From Citrobacter sp. JGM124 (lineage in GTDB: Bacteria; Pseudomonadota; Gammaproteobacteria; Enterobacterales; Enterobacteriaceae), in contig NZ_JAERJD010000005.1 in NCBI RefSeq assembly GCF_018257795.1, forward strand, positions 248,001 through 312,000: a stretch of DNA of 64,000 nucleotides. The letters run 5' to 3'. This document shows positions 28,665 through 38,499 of this stretch, piece after piece. Within the stretch, counting starts at the first letter, position 1; each line of letters starts with the position of its first letter. A model generated the notes under the pieces. That model worked only from the letters and a program-made list of their open reading frames with translations. It made no database searches and was not told where the DNA came from. The translations under genes were made by a program, and so were the position numbers.

Positions 28665-31600
28665 ATGAAGCAATCTGATTCAAATAGTCGGGCATATTCT
28701 TTTAGAAAAAAAGCCTTTAAATTCTCACCCGTTTACTTAGCGATTGCCACATCAATATTACCTATCGATGTGTTTTCAGCTATTGTGCCAGATAATAATG
28801 CAGGCAATCTCAATATAGATAAATCAGCTAATGGTACAACAACCATTAATATTGTAGATCCAAATGCCAATGGTGTTTCACATAATAAGTACCAAGAGTT
28901 TAATGTCGATAAAAATGGCGTTATTTTTAATAATAGTCAAAATGATGGTGTAAGTCAGATTGGTGGTTATGTTATTAAAAATAATAACCTAAATAATGAA
29001 GCCAATGTGATTATTAATGAAGTTGGTGGCGTTAAGGGAACTCAGTTAAATGGCACCATGGAAGTATTTGGTAAGAGTGCTGATCTGATCATTGCTAATG
29101 AAAATGGTATTCAGGTCAATGGAGTTAAAACACTAAATGCCAATAATCTTACATTGAGCACTGGGCGTATTGAACAAGAAAATGGGCAATTTTTACTCAA
29201 TGTAAAAAAAGGCCAAGTACAAATATCTGGGAATGGAATCTCTACTGATGGATTATCTCATTTTGATATAGTCAGCCGAGCTATTCAACTGGATGGTCAG
29301 ATTGCCGGTGCTGCTGATGTTAAATTGTTAGCAGGAGCTAATAAATATAATACATCAACCCGTAAACATCAGGCGATTGATGGGCAGGATGATTCTCGAC
29401 CTCTTGTTGCTATTGATGGGAGTGAGTTAGGCTCTATTTATGGTAATAGAGTTGAACTAATTAGTACTGATAGCGGTGTTGGTGTACATCACCTTGGTAG
29501 TATCGTATCTCAGGCATCTTTAGATATTTCAGCCAATGGTGATCTTAAGTTAACATCGTTACAATCAAAAAATGATTCTGTTTCATTAAAAGGAAATAAT
29601 GTCAGCCTTGGCGGGAGTAAAAACGGAACAGCTGCAGTTTTAGCAAAAAATGATATAAATATTGAAGCTAATAATCATCTTTTGTTGTCTTCCGATTTAG
29701 TATCAGATAGTGGGAAGGTTACTATATTAGCTGATTCTTTTTTGCAGCAAGCAGCGGGCATTTTCGTTAATAAATCGGATCATTCAGCACAAGTTGACTC
29801 TATAATCATCAATGTTAAAGGTGATTATAATATAAAAGGTTCACTGTATGCGATAAATAGTAATGGTGAAAAAATACCAGATGCAAAAATTGTTTTACAT
29901 GATGGTGATTATATTGTGTATGACAAGAGTGGAAATGTAATTAATAATGCCACAGTGACTTCAACTGCTACTGTAATTAATGATTCTGGTAATATTAAAA
30001 TTAATGCAGGGAAGCTAAACAATGAAAATGGAGTACTAATCTCCCAAAAAAATAGCATCGTCTTTAATATCAAAGATCTTTTCAATAATGATGGTGCTAT
30101 TTCAGCAGCCGGTGATATGTTTATAACTTCTGGTGAGCTAAATAATAAAGGCACTATTGGTACTCAAAAAAACATAAGCATCAACTTATCCAATTTTGTC
30201 AATTCAGGTTCTATCACGGGTGACAGTCTGATTTTAGATGCCGGAACTGTAAAAAATGATGGGAGAATGACATCAAAAGATGGTGGGTTAATAATTACAG
30301 CAAAAGGCAATATTGATAACTCTGGCGTTATACAGGGTAACAATATAAATATCAAGCAAGAGAGTGGGCGTTTAACCAATAGTGGTGAATTACTGTCTAA
30401 TAATGATATTTCTATTGATTCTAAGTTAATTGATAATAAAAAAAGAATCGCTGCAGAAAATAGTGTTATTTTATCTTCTGTAAATTCATTAGATAATGAT
30501 GGCAGCATCATGGCAGGGGATGATCTTTTACTTTCTGGAAATGGATCTACGAATATTAGCAATAGTGGTTCATTGCAAGGTGAAAATGTAAAATTAGATA
30601 ATTTAGAGTCGGTCAGTAATAAAGGCTCTATTTTGTCAAGCAAGGATCTAATAATAGAAAACACGGGCACTTTAAAAAATGATGGTGAAGGTGCCGTTAT
30701 TCAGGGCGGGAATGTTGAGTTAAGTAATATTCAAAGTATTGATAACACTAATGCTGCAAAAATAACATCAACAGATAGTTTGCTGATTTCAAACTCTGAA
30801 TCTCTCTTGAATTCAGGAAGCATTAATTCTGGTCGTGAAACTGTTATTTCTAATGTGAACAATGTCACTAATGATAATGGTTTTATTATATCTTCCGGTA
30901 GTATAAAAATTGATAATGTTAATCATTTGGATAACTCAGGTGATAATGATAATGCCAGTGGTATTTATTCTGATGGTGATTTAACCATTGAGAATGTTAA
31001 TGAAATAAGAAATGCTGCTAAAGCACAAATCAAATCAGAAAATGGTAAGCTTTCTTTTAAAAATATCAAATCTTTAGATAATGAAACCGGAAGTTTGATT
31101 TCATCAAATAATGATATGGTTTTTGATGAAGTTAATGACATTAATAATAAGGGGGAGATTTCTTCAGATAGCAATGTATTTTTCATCAATATTGGCAAGT
31201 TGCTTAATCAAGGTGGTGTAATCTTTGCTGGCAAAGATATTCTATTTCAGAAAGTGAGTGAAATATTAAATGAGCTGAATGGTCATATCGAAGCTTCAAA
31301 TAATATCAAAGCTGATGATGTCATCTATTTGAAAAATGAGGACTCTTTCATCGATGCAGATAATATTTACCTTAATGTTAATCGATTCGATAACGTGTCT
31401 ACGGATTCTGCGGGGGATCGTTCCTCAGTGATGTCAGTTGGTAATTTAGAAATTAATGCTGATATTATAAATAATGATAAATCTATTTTATATGCAGTTG
31501 AAAATATTGACTTGACGGCATCTGGTAAAATAACTAATAGTAGCGATTCCAAAATAGAAGCTGATAAAAGCATTTCTATAAAAGCTGATAGTATTTCTAA

Positions 31601-34600
31601 TAATAATTCTAAGATAGACTCAAATGATAAAGTAAGTATTAATGTATATAAAAGCATTGATAATAATGGCGGTACAATTGTAGCGGCTAATGAAGTCTAT
31701 TTCAAAATTAATAGTGACTATGTTTATAACGTAGATTCTGGCAGTTTTAGCGTTAGAAATAAAAATGGCGTGTTAACTTTAGAAAGTAATGGTTCGCTCA
31801 CAATTGATGAGGTATTAGAGTCACCTGCCGCTATTCAGCTGGTTGCTACGGGGAGTATAACTAATAATAAAGGTGTTTTGAGTGGTAACAACATTCTGTT
31901 GCAATCCGACAGTGATATTACTAACTCCTCCGGTGCTTTAATTTTCTCCAGTAAAAATGTTAATATAGTTACTGATAACGGTACTTTCTCTAATAGAGAG
32001 AAAGCGAGTGTTATGGCCATGAATGATATCAATATCACTGCTTATAATGTCAAGAATATTGGCGGCCAGATTCGTTCTGAAAATGATATTAATATTGAAG
32101 CTAAAAACTTAGAAAATATTACAACTATTGATGCGGATAGTTCAGAGTGGGGTTATAAGAATCCTCAAATTATAAATAGCCAATACAGTCAAAAAGGGAG
32201 TGGTTGGTTCTCGACGGAATATTTCCAACTGTCTGGTTCTGTTCCATCACCAATTGGCCATATCGAAATTAAAGATAAGGCAAGTATTTCTGCTAAGAAA
32301 AATATTAACATTAATAAAGATAATAAATATCAGAGCGGTCAGCAGGTATTGAATCAAGGGGGGCAGATTCAATCAGGTGGCGATATGTTTATTCGTGGTG
32401 ATTTGACAAATAAAGCGATTAGTATGGATATCGGTTATGACTATATTTTAAATGCAAAACTTGATCCTCCATTAACGCTTACATATCACTGGGAAAATAG
32501 TTTAGGGAGCAGTGGTGGCCGTAAGAAAAGAGAATTTGATACATTATATGGCTTCATTGATTTTATTTTAAACCCGGAATCTAGTGATGGTTTCTTAAAA
32601 GCCACAAAAAATGTGGATGTAAGTGAAGGTAAAATTAATGTTCTCGATAAATTCATGAACCAACTGTTTGGTAGTACATGGAAGGCCAAGAGTCAAGAGG
32701 ATTTATATAAAGAGTGGGGGGAGTTAAACCAAATTGATGCTGAATCCGGGCAGGCAAAATATCATAACCTTAAGTTCTATGCTGTTTCGGAGCAAAATAG
32801 CTCTATTGCTGCTGGCGGCAGTTTAGTTCATAAAGACGGCAGTTTTAATAATGGCCTGGATAAAGAATTAGCACTGGATAAAGAAAGTAATGCTCATGTC
32901 GTTACTGAAAAGGTAGATGATAAGGAGATTCAAAGCAATAGTTCAGCTTATGAAGTTTCAACCAGTAAAAAAGAAATTGCATGGCTGGACAGCCCGTCAG
33001 GTATTACAACTTCCGGCACTTATGAAGATATGATCAACATGCCCGGGTTATTTGCACCTAATCATAATATTTTAGGTGGTGCGGCTAATTTACAACCTAA
33101 CCCTAACCCTCAGGATAATATTTATGTGCTTTATGAGACGCGCCCTGAATTTATCGATCAAAATGCATTTTATGGTTCAGATTACTTCTTTAAGCAAGTA
33201 GGTTATGAATCAGACAAACCTGTAATTGTTTTAGGTGATAATTATTTCATTAGTGAGGTTATTCGTCGTGAAATTGATGATTCCGTCGGAACATTTTTCT
33301 TAACACGTGATGGACTTGAAGGCGCAGATTTAACGAAACAGTTAATGGATAATGCGGGGGATGTCAACGGCGCTGATGATTTTGTTGTTGGGCAGCCTTT
33401 AACAGAGGAACAGGTTAAAAATCTGGATAAAGATATTATCTGGTTCGTTACTGAAGAAGTTGATGGTGTTCAGGTTCTTGCTCCTCGAATTTATTTAGCA
33501 CCATCGACCATTGAGCAGATAAACAATGATTCAAATAATGCCTCAGCTTCTGTTTCTGCTGGCGGCAATATCGATATCAATGCAACTGAAGTCAATAATG
33601 TTAATGGCTCGATTCAAAGTGGCGGAAACATTGATATACATGCTGAATCCAATATTGTGAACTCTTCGGTAGGCCAAAATGGTGGCATTAAAGCCGGGGG
33701 CGATCTGTCTCTTGTCTCTGAAAAAGGAGATATTCATAATTCCGGTGCTTCGTTGAAGGCTGGTAATGATATGAAGGTTGACGCCAAAGAAGGGGATGTG
33801 ACCTTAACGGCTGGTATGGGTTATGACGAGACCGGTAAGAAAGTTGCTCATCTCTATGATGACGGTGTATCGGCAGGGGGCAATATTGATATAAGTGGTA
33901 ATAATGTCAATGTTAATGCTGTAGATATCGAATCAGATAAAGATATTTCCATTACTGCAAAAGATGGTGATGTTAATTTTAATAATATATACGAAACTAA
34001 TTCCACTTATGATAGTGAGTACTCGACATCCGGTCTGTTAACCACTAATAGCAAAGAAACAACAACGGCATCAGCGACCAGTGTTGAGTCTTCAGTTAAA
34101 GCGGGAGGTAATTTAAATATTAATTCCTCCAACGATATCGTGATGAAAGGTGGGGAGTACAGTGGTACATCTGGTTCTATTACTGCCGGTGGAAATGTCG
34201 ATCTTCAGGCAACCCAGGATTATACCCATTCAGAAGTTATTGAATCATCATCTGGTTTCTTAGTATCTGCCGGGGCTAATGGTTTTGGCCAATCAGTTAA
34301 CCATGAATCATACAGTGCGGGTGATACTGAAACTGTTTCTCAGAAAGGTGCTCATGATAACAAAGAATCTGAAATCTCTAATGCTGGCCATGTCCGTCCT
34401 GGTGCGGCTCCGACAACAGAAACGGGTGGTTTTAAAATAGGTGTTAAGACCGAAACAACAACAACGACTGAGAACAGTGTTAAAAATAATAATGCATCAC
34501 TGAATTTTAGTGGTGATCTTACTATTCAGGCTGATAAAACTGTTGATATCGGTGGCGCTGACTTGGCGGGCGACACAGTTAAGATTGATGCTGATGAACT

Positions 34601-36575
34601 AAAATCAACTAAATATGAGGATGTCACCAGTAAAACTGTTACCCATGAAGAAACATTTGTTGGTATTAAGGGGGAAGGACATTCCGATTGGATTGATGGT
34701 GTAGATAAAACAGCAAATAAAATTGAGCAAGCGGTCGATGATAAACAAACTGATGGGTTATTAACAGGTTTAGAGCTTGCTGGTACTGGTTCTAATATGT
34801 ATTTTGGTGATGCTCTCGGAGGCTCGGTAAGCATCGGATGGGATCAGACTTCTGAAACAACGCAGTCAACGACATCGAGTGAGAATATTAGTACTATTAA
34901 AGGTAATAATATCGAAATTAATACCAAGAATAATGCTGAGTTGAATGGCGTTGATATGCAAGGGAATAATATCGATATGGATATCGGTGGTGATTTATCC
35001 GTAAATTCAGCGAAAAATGGATATACCGAATCGTCATCATCCGAATCACATTCTGCCGGGGTTAGTCTTGGTGCCTCTGCGGGTATGACTGGTGCCGGTG
35101 TTGGTGTGTCTCTTGATTACAGTGGTTCACAACTCTCTTCAGTTGAATCCGGTACTTCACATACAAACAGTCAGATTTCCGGTGATAAAGTTAATATTAA
35201 AACTGGTGGTGATATGTCTCTCACTGGCGCTAATATTAAGAGTGATTCTGCAGATATTGATGTCGGTGGTAATTTAAATATTACCAGCGTTCAGGATGAG
35301 GTTAATCGAGGTGATAATAATGAGCAGTGGGGGGCATCGATTGGTGCAGCTGTTTCAACTTCTGGTGTTATCCCTACAGCATCGGGTAGCTATGGACAAG
35401 GCTATGAGAATTATGAATCTAAAACAACAACAGAGCAGTCTGGTATAAATACTACCGGCGAGTTGAATATTAAAACGGGTAATGATCTTAATATTACAGG
35501 GGGGAATATTATCTCTCAATCAGGGGAGGGTACCGTTAATGTTGCTGGCGATATCAATGCTAACAGTCTGAGCGATACGGTTAATCAAGAGGGAATTTCT
35601 GCCGGAGGTGGTGGCGGCTTAACATTAAAAGGTAGCCCTACGGTTAATGGTTACGTTAATACAAGTGACAAAATTGATTATCAAGAAGATCAGAAAGCAA
35701 CAATTTCCGTTGGTAATACTGTTAGCCAGAATGTAAATGGTGATTTAAATACAGATAAAAATAATTTGAGCGAAGTTAAAAAAGATGTCGTTGTTGCTGG
35801 GAATGATATTTCATTTACTCTCGGAATAGACACGAGTAAGAAGAAATCTGATTCAGGCTCGAAAAATCAATCAACATCAACCCCGGAGAAAAAACCAACT
35901 TCGGATAAAAAGCCAACACCAGAGAAGAAACCGACACCGGAGAAAAAACCAACACCGGAGAAACCAGTAACTAAATGGCCAGAAGTTAAGCTGCCAGAAG
36001 CAGTGGTAACTTCACCAGGGAGTTCAAACAGCCTGTCTGGATTTGTTCCACCAAGAGGTGACAGGAAGGGGAGCCATGGCTCAAGCGGTACCCCGTCGAA
36101 AGACCATAATGGTAATGGCGGAGTGAAGAAGTGGCCAGAAGTGAAGCCGGTAAAACCGGTGGTGACTTCCCCAGGCAGTTCAAGCAGCCTGTCTGGATTT
36201 GTTCCTCCAAAAGGTGATAGCAAGGGAAGCAATGGCGCGAGCACCCCGTCGAAAGATCATAATGGTGGAGTGAAGAAGTGGCCAGAAGTGCAGCCGGCAA
36301 AACCGGTGGTGACTTCCCCAGGCAGTTCAAGCAGCCTGTCTGGATTTGTTTCACCAAAAGGTGATGGCAAGGGAAATAATGGCGCAAACACCCCGTCGAA
36401 AGATCATAATGGTGGAGTGAAGAAGTGGCCAGAAGTGCAGCCGGTAAAACCGGTGGTGGCTTCGCCTGGCAGCTCAAACAGCCTGCCTGGATTTGTTCCA
36501 CCTAATGTTGATAAAACGGCATCTATAGAAAATAAAAAATGGATGCAGTTACTTGAAGAGACGGTTATAAGCTAA
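28665..36575 (+). CDS. Filamentous haemagglutinin-like exoprotein TpsA
   Basis: A 2636-residue surface or secreted protein. It has an extended signal region (about 1-39, ending VFSA) and a TPS secretion domain (about 40-290) with the hallmark PNANGVSHNKYQEFNVDKNG and NENGIQVNG motifs. A long Asn/Ser/Asp-rich beta-helix of 20-residue repeats (NSGxI...NNIxI) follows. From about 1620 to 2370 come haemagglutinin FHA-2-type repeats (SAGGNIDI, KAGGDLSL, SGDKVNIKTGGDMSLTGA). The C-terminus is a Lys/Pro tract (KKPTPE repeats, about 2405-2435) plus four tandem repeats. I see no VENN pretoxin motif, toxin domain or downstream immunity gene. AAGGAT precedes the ATG. The most likely role is adhesion or aggregation. 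Confidence 0.93.
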   Translation: MKQSDSNSRAYSFRKKAFKFSPVYLAIATSILPIDVFSAIVPDNNAGNLNIDKSANGTTTINIVDPNANGVSHNKYQEFNVDKNGVIFNNSQNDGVSQIGGYVIKNNNLNNEANVIINEVGGVKGTQLNGTMEVFGKSADLIIANENGIQVNGVKTLNANNLTLSTGRIEQENGQFLLNVKKGQVQISGNGISTDGLSHFDIVSRAIQLDGQIAGAADVKLLAGANKYNTSTRKHQAIDGQDDSRPLVAIDGSELGSIYGNRVELISTDSGVGVHHLGSIVSQASLDISANGDLKLTSLQSKNDSVSLKGNNVSLGGSKNGTAAVLAKNDINIEANNHLLLSSDLVSDSGKVTILADSFLQQAAGIFVNKSDHSAQVDSIIINVKGDYNIKGSLYAINSNGEKIPDAKIVLHDGDYIVYDKSGNVINNATVTSTATVINDSGNIKINAGKLNNENGVLISQKNSIVFNIKDLFNNDGAISAAGDMFITSGELNNKGTIGTQKNISINLSNFVNSGSITGDSLILDAGTVKNDGRMTSKDGGLIITAKGNIDNSGVIQGNNINIKQESGRLTNSGELLSNNDISIDSKLIDNKKRIAAENSVILSSVNSLDNDGSIMAGDDLLLSGNGSTNISNSGSLQGENVKLDNLESVSNKGSILSSKDLIIENTGTLKNDGEGAVIQGGNVELSNIQSIDNTNAAKITSTDSLLISNSESLLNSGSINSGRETVISNVNNVTNDNGFIISSGSIKIDNVNHLDNSGDNDNASGIYSDGDLTIENVNEIRNAAKAQIKSENGKLSFKNIKSLDNETGSLISSNNDMVFDEVNDINNKGEISSDSNVFFINIGKLLNQGGVIFAGKDILFQKVSEILNELNGHIEASNNIKADDVIYLKNEDSFIDADNIYLNVNRFDNVSTDSAGDRSSVMSVGNLEINADIINNDKSILYAVENIDLTASGKITNSSDSKIEADKSISIKADSISNNNSKIDSNDKVSINVYKSIDNNGGTIVAANEVYFKINSDYVYNVDSGSFSVRNKNGVLTLESNGSLTIDEVLESPAAIQLVATGSITNNKGVLSGNNILLQSDSDITNSSGALIFSSKNVNIVTDNGTFSNREKASVMAMNDINITAYNVKNIGGQIRSENDINIEAKNLENITTIDADSSEWGYKNPQIINSQYSQKGSGWFSTEYFQLSGSVPSPIGHIEIKDKASISAKKNININKDNKYQSGQQVLNQGGQIQSGGDMFIRGDLTNKAISMDIGYDYILNAKLDPPLTLTYHWENSLGSSGGRKKREFDTLYGFIDFILNPESSDGFLKATKNVDVSEGKINVLDKFMNQLFGSTWKAKSQEDLYKEWGELNQIDAESGQAKYHNLKFYAVSEQNSSIAAGGSLVHKDGSFNNGLDKELALDKESNAHVVTEKVDDKEIQSNSSAYEVSTSKKEIAWLDSPSGITTSGTYEDMINMPGLFAPNHNILGGAANLQPNPNPQDNIYVLYETRPEFIDQNAFYGSDYFFKQVGYESDKPVIVLGDNYFISEVIRREIDDSVGTFFLTRDGLEGADLTKQLMDNAGDVNGADDFVVGQPLTEEQVKNLDKDIIWFVTEEVDGVQVLAPRIYLAPSTIEQINNDSNNASASVSAGGNIDINATEVNNVNGSIQSGGNIDIHAESNIVNSSVGQNGGIKAGGDLSLVSEKGDIHNSGASLKAGNDMKVDAKEGDVTLTAGMGYDETGKKVAHLYDDGVSAGGNIDISGNNVNVNAVDIESDKDISITAKDGDVNFNNIYETNSTYDSEYSTSGLLTTNSKETTTASATSVESSVKAGGNLNINSSNDIVMKGGEYSGTSGSITAGGNVDLQATQDYTHSEVIESSSGFLVSAGANGFGQSVNHESYSAGDTETVSQKGAHDNKESEISNAGHVRPGAAPTTETGGFKIGVKTETTTTTENSVKNNNASLNFSGDLTIQADKTVDIGGADLAGDTVKIDADELKSTKYEDVTSKTVTHEETFVGIKGEGHSDWIDGVDKTANKIEQAVDDKQTDGLLTGLELAGTGSNMYFGDALGGSVSIGWDQTSETTQSTTSSENISTIKGNNIEINTKNNAELNGVDMQGNNIDMDIGGDLSVNSAKNGYTESSSSESHSAGVSLGASAGMTGAGVGVSLDYSGSQLSSVESGTSHTNSQISGDKVNIKTGGDMSLTGANIKSDSADIDVGGNLNITSVQDEVNRGDNNEQWGASIGAAVSTSGVIPTASGSYGQGYENYESKTTTEQSGINTTGELNIKTGNDLNITGGNIISQSGEGTVNVAGDINANSLSDTVNQEGISAGGGGGLTLKGSPTVNGYVNTSDKIDYQEDQKATISVGNTVSQNVNGDLNTDKNNLSEVKKDVVVAGNDISFTLGIDTSKKKSDSGSKNQSTSTPEKKPTSDKKPTPEKKPTPEKKPTPEKPVTKWPEVKLPEAVVTSPGSSNSLSGFVPPRGDRKGSHGSSGTPSKDHNGNGGVKKWPEVKPVKPVVTSPGSSSSLSGFVPPKGDSKGSNGASTPSKDHNGGVKKWPEVQPAKPVVTSPGSSSSLSGFVSPKGDGKGNNGANTPSKDHNGGVKKWPEVQPVKPVVASPGSSNSLPGFVPPNVDKTASIENKKWMQLLEETVIS
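35973..36530 (+). repeat. Four tandem repeats in the tpsA 3' end
   Basis: Units begin at the KWPEV codons at 35973, 36129, 36276 and 36423, giving 52, 49, 49 and about 35 residues. Each reads KWPEV..P...V.SPGSS.SL.GFV.P..D and (except the last) ends with a Gly/Ser-rich linker PSKDHNG. Units 2-4 are nearly identical in DNA sequence, so the array is recent and may vary in copy number. The array is visibly richer in G and C than the rest of the gene. Confidence 0.95.
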
Positions 36576-36584
36576 ATGTAGTCA

Positions 36585-36625
36585 GGGTTATTTGCCTGTT
36601 AGAACAATGGCAAATAACCCTTCTA
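36585..36625 (+). terminator. Terminator of the fimbria-TPS operon
   Basis: GGGTTATTTGCC (36585-36596) and GGCAAATAACCC (36609-36620) form a perfect 12-bp stem 9 bases after the tpsA stop, followed by TTCT. Confidence 0.8.
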
Positions 36626-36766
36626 GCCATATTTTATGTGTAGGTGTAGCGATAAGCTATAAAGGACCCGATGGGTATTTTGCGTCAATGTTATCCCTTA
36701 GTAGCAGTATTGCGATCACTCCTGCTTAATCATCAATTCCTTCTCCCTGCCAGCGTCTTTACATTG

Positions 36767-37570
36767 TTAAAGCTTATCCAGCGCCTCGCACAGCTGTTTT
36801 GCTGCCAAAATAATTCGTGGCCCGCTTCGCGTAAATTCATCATCATCAATGGCAATCACTGGAACCGATAACTGCTCTTTCCAGTTTTTTTCTACGGCCT
36901 CAGCTTTTCTGCTGTCACCGGCGATAATAATTGCCTGTGGTTTACGGACTAATACCTGTTCACGGCTGACTTGCGGCCAGGGTACACGGCTATTGGCAAA
37001 CACATTCTCCCCACCGCACATACTGACAATTTCATTCTGGATGGAGTCATTATTCGTCGTGAAGAGAGGCTGTTGGCTGAACTGCAGGAATACTTTTTTC
37101 GGCTTGCTGGTCTTATGGCGAGCTTTGAGCTCGGCAAATTCCTGCGCTAACTGATCCGCCGCCTGATTGGCTTTTTCTGGCGTTGGGCTGAAAGGTGCCA
37201 GTTGGCGTAGTGCGGCTTCAACATCAGCGACGCTCTTTAAGTCCAGCCAGATAACTTTGCTGCCCAGCGCCTCTATCTGAGAGACTTGTCGCTGAGGATT
37301 CCCTCCACGCCATGCCAGCACAATATCGGGTTTAAGTGCCACGATACGTTCAAAGTTGAGTCCTTGCCAGTTTGCCACTTGTTCAATACCTTCCGCTTCC
37401 GGGGGGTAGTTTGAATAAGTGCTGACGGCTATCGGCGTGATACCCGCGGCAAAAGCGAGCTCAGTATTACCGGGAGAGAGCGAGATAACCCTTGGTGCGG
37501 CCAGTAATTGTCCCGGGAGGAACATAACGAGAAAGGCGCCAGCCAGACGCCTGCAAACAGAATTAACCAT
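36767..37570 (-). CDS. btuF: Vitamin B12 periplasmic binding protein
   Basis: A 267-residue cluster-III substrate-binding protein delivering cobalamin to BtuCD. A signal peptide ([16 protein letters not shown]) precedes [19 protein letters not shown]. Family residues include [37 protein letters not shown]. The start overlaps the 3' end of mtnN by 8 bases, so they are coupled. In E. coli yadS follows as the next gene; here the island lies there instead. Confidence 0.95.
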   Translation of the reverse strand: MVNSVCRRLAGAFLVMFLPGQLLAAPRVISLSPGNTELAFAAGITPIAVSTYSNYPPEAEGIEQVANWQGLNFERIVALKPDIVLAWRGGNPQRQVSQIEALGSKVIWLDLKSVADVEAALRQLAPFSPTPEKANQAADQLAQEFAELKARHKTSKPKKVFLQFSQQPLFTTNNDSIQNEIVSMCGGENVFANSRVPWPQVSREQVLVRKPQAIIIAGDSRKAEAVEKNWKEQLSVPVIAIDDDEFTRSGPRIILAAKQLCEALDKL

Positions 37571-38261
37571 GGGCCAGGTTCTGCACCAGTTTTTCGACCA
37601 TCAGAGTGGATTGGCTCGCAGCCAGGGAGAGAAACTCTTCAAAGCTGAGATGAGACTCCTGGTCAGCCACATCGGAAATGGCGCGAACGACCACAAAAGG
37701 TACGCCAAAATTATGACAAATGTGACCGATAGCGGTGGCTTCCATTTCTACAGCGATAGCATTTGGAAAGTTATGGCGAATCTTGGCCAGCATCTCTGCA
37801 CCATTGATAAATGCATCACCACTGACAATTAATCCCCGTACTGCATTTAAGCCGAGCTCACTAATACAGGATTCCGCTGCAGCAATAAGTTTAGTATCGG
37901 CGACAAAGCTTGCCGGGCAGCCGGCCATCTGACCGATTTCATAACCAAAAGCAGTAACATCGGCATCATGGTAGCGTACTTCATCAGAAACGACGATATC
38001 CCCCACCTTCAAGCTCTGAGCCAGACCACCAGCAGACCCCGTATTGATAATTACATCAGGTTTACAGTGCTCAAGTAGTAATGTTGCACCCATGGCGGCT
38101 GAGACTTTACCAATACCAGACTTCAGGAGTGCAACCTCGACACCATTAAGTGTACCGGTATAGATTTCACACCCGGCAAGGTTCAGAGTGTGACGATTTT
38201 CAATTTTGCTACGCAGTAGCGTCACTTCTTCTTCCATGGCTCCAATAATGCCTACTTTCAT
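37563..38261 (-). CDS. mtnN: 5'-methylthioadenosine/S-adenosylhomocysteine nucleosidase
   Basis: Hydrolyses MTA and SAH (and 5'-deoxyadenosine), feeding methionine salvage and AI-2 precursor formation. The 232 residues match E. coli Pfs length. Landmarks are [16 protein letters not shown] with the catalytic Glu, [34 protein letters not shown] and the catalytic Asp in [10 protein letters not shown]. The frame is open 33 codons upstream of this start, but only the [12 protein letters not shown] start fits the family. Confidence 0.96.
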   Translation of the reverse strand: MKVGIIGAMEEEVTLLRSKIENRHTLNLAGCEIYTGTLNGVEVALLKSGIGKVSAAMGATLLLEHCKPDVIINTGSAGGLAQSLKVGDIVVSDEVRYHDADVTAFGYEIGQMAGCPASFVADTKLIAAAESCISELGLNAVRGLIVSGDAFINGAEMLAKIRHNFPNAIAVEMEATAIGHICHNFGVPFVVVRAISDVADQESHLSFEEFLSLAASQSTLMVEKLVQNLAHG

Positions 38262-38499
38262 AGATATACTCGCTAATGTGATAGAAAATGATGTCATTTT
38301 AGGCAATAGTCTAACATGGCATGTAACCGCAGATTGCGGGTGACCTGTGAAAAATACCATGTTTTTAGTTGAAGCGTGTCAGTATTGATTTTAATAATTT
38401 GATTTTTTTAGTTATTTTTTAAAATCAATCGACAAAACATTGGGCTATTCAGGGATAAATCAGTGTATTTAACCTCCTTTCACGCTAGCAGGAGTGGGC

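Noticed and set aside
35867-36501. Two overlapping minus-strand frames rich in repeats under the tpsA 3' end
   Set aside because: They are antisense shadows of the tandem repeat array and show no ribosome-binding site or family features.
28665-36575. TpsA as a contact-dependent inhibition toxin (CdiA)
   Set aside because: No VENN/pretoxin region, toxin domain or immunity gene could be seen; the C-terminus is a repeat array.
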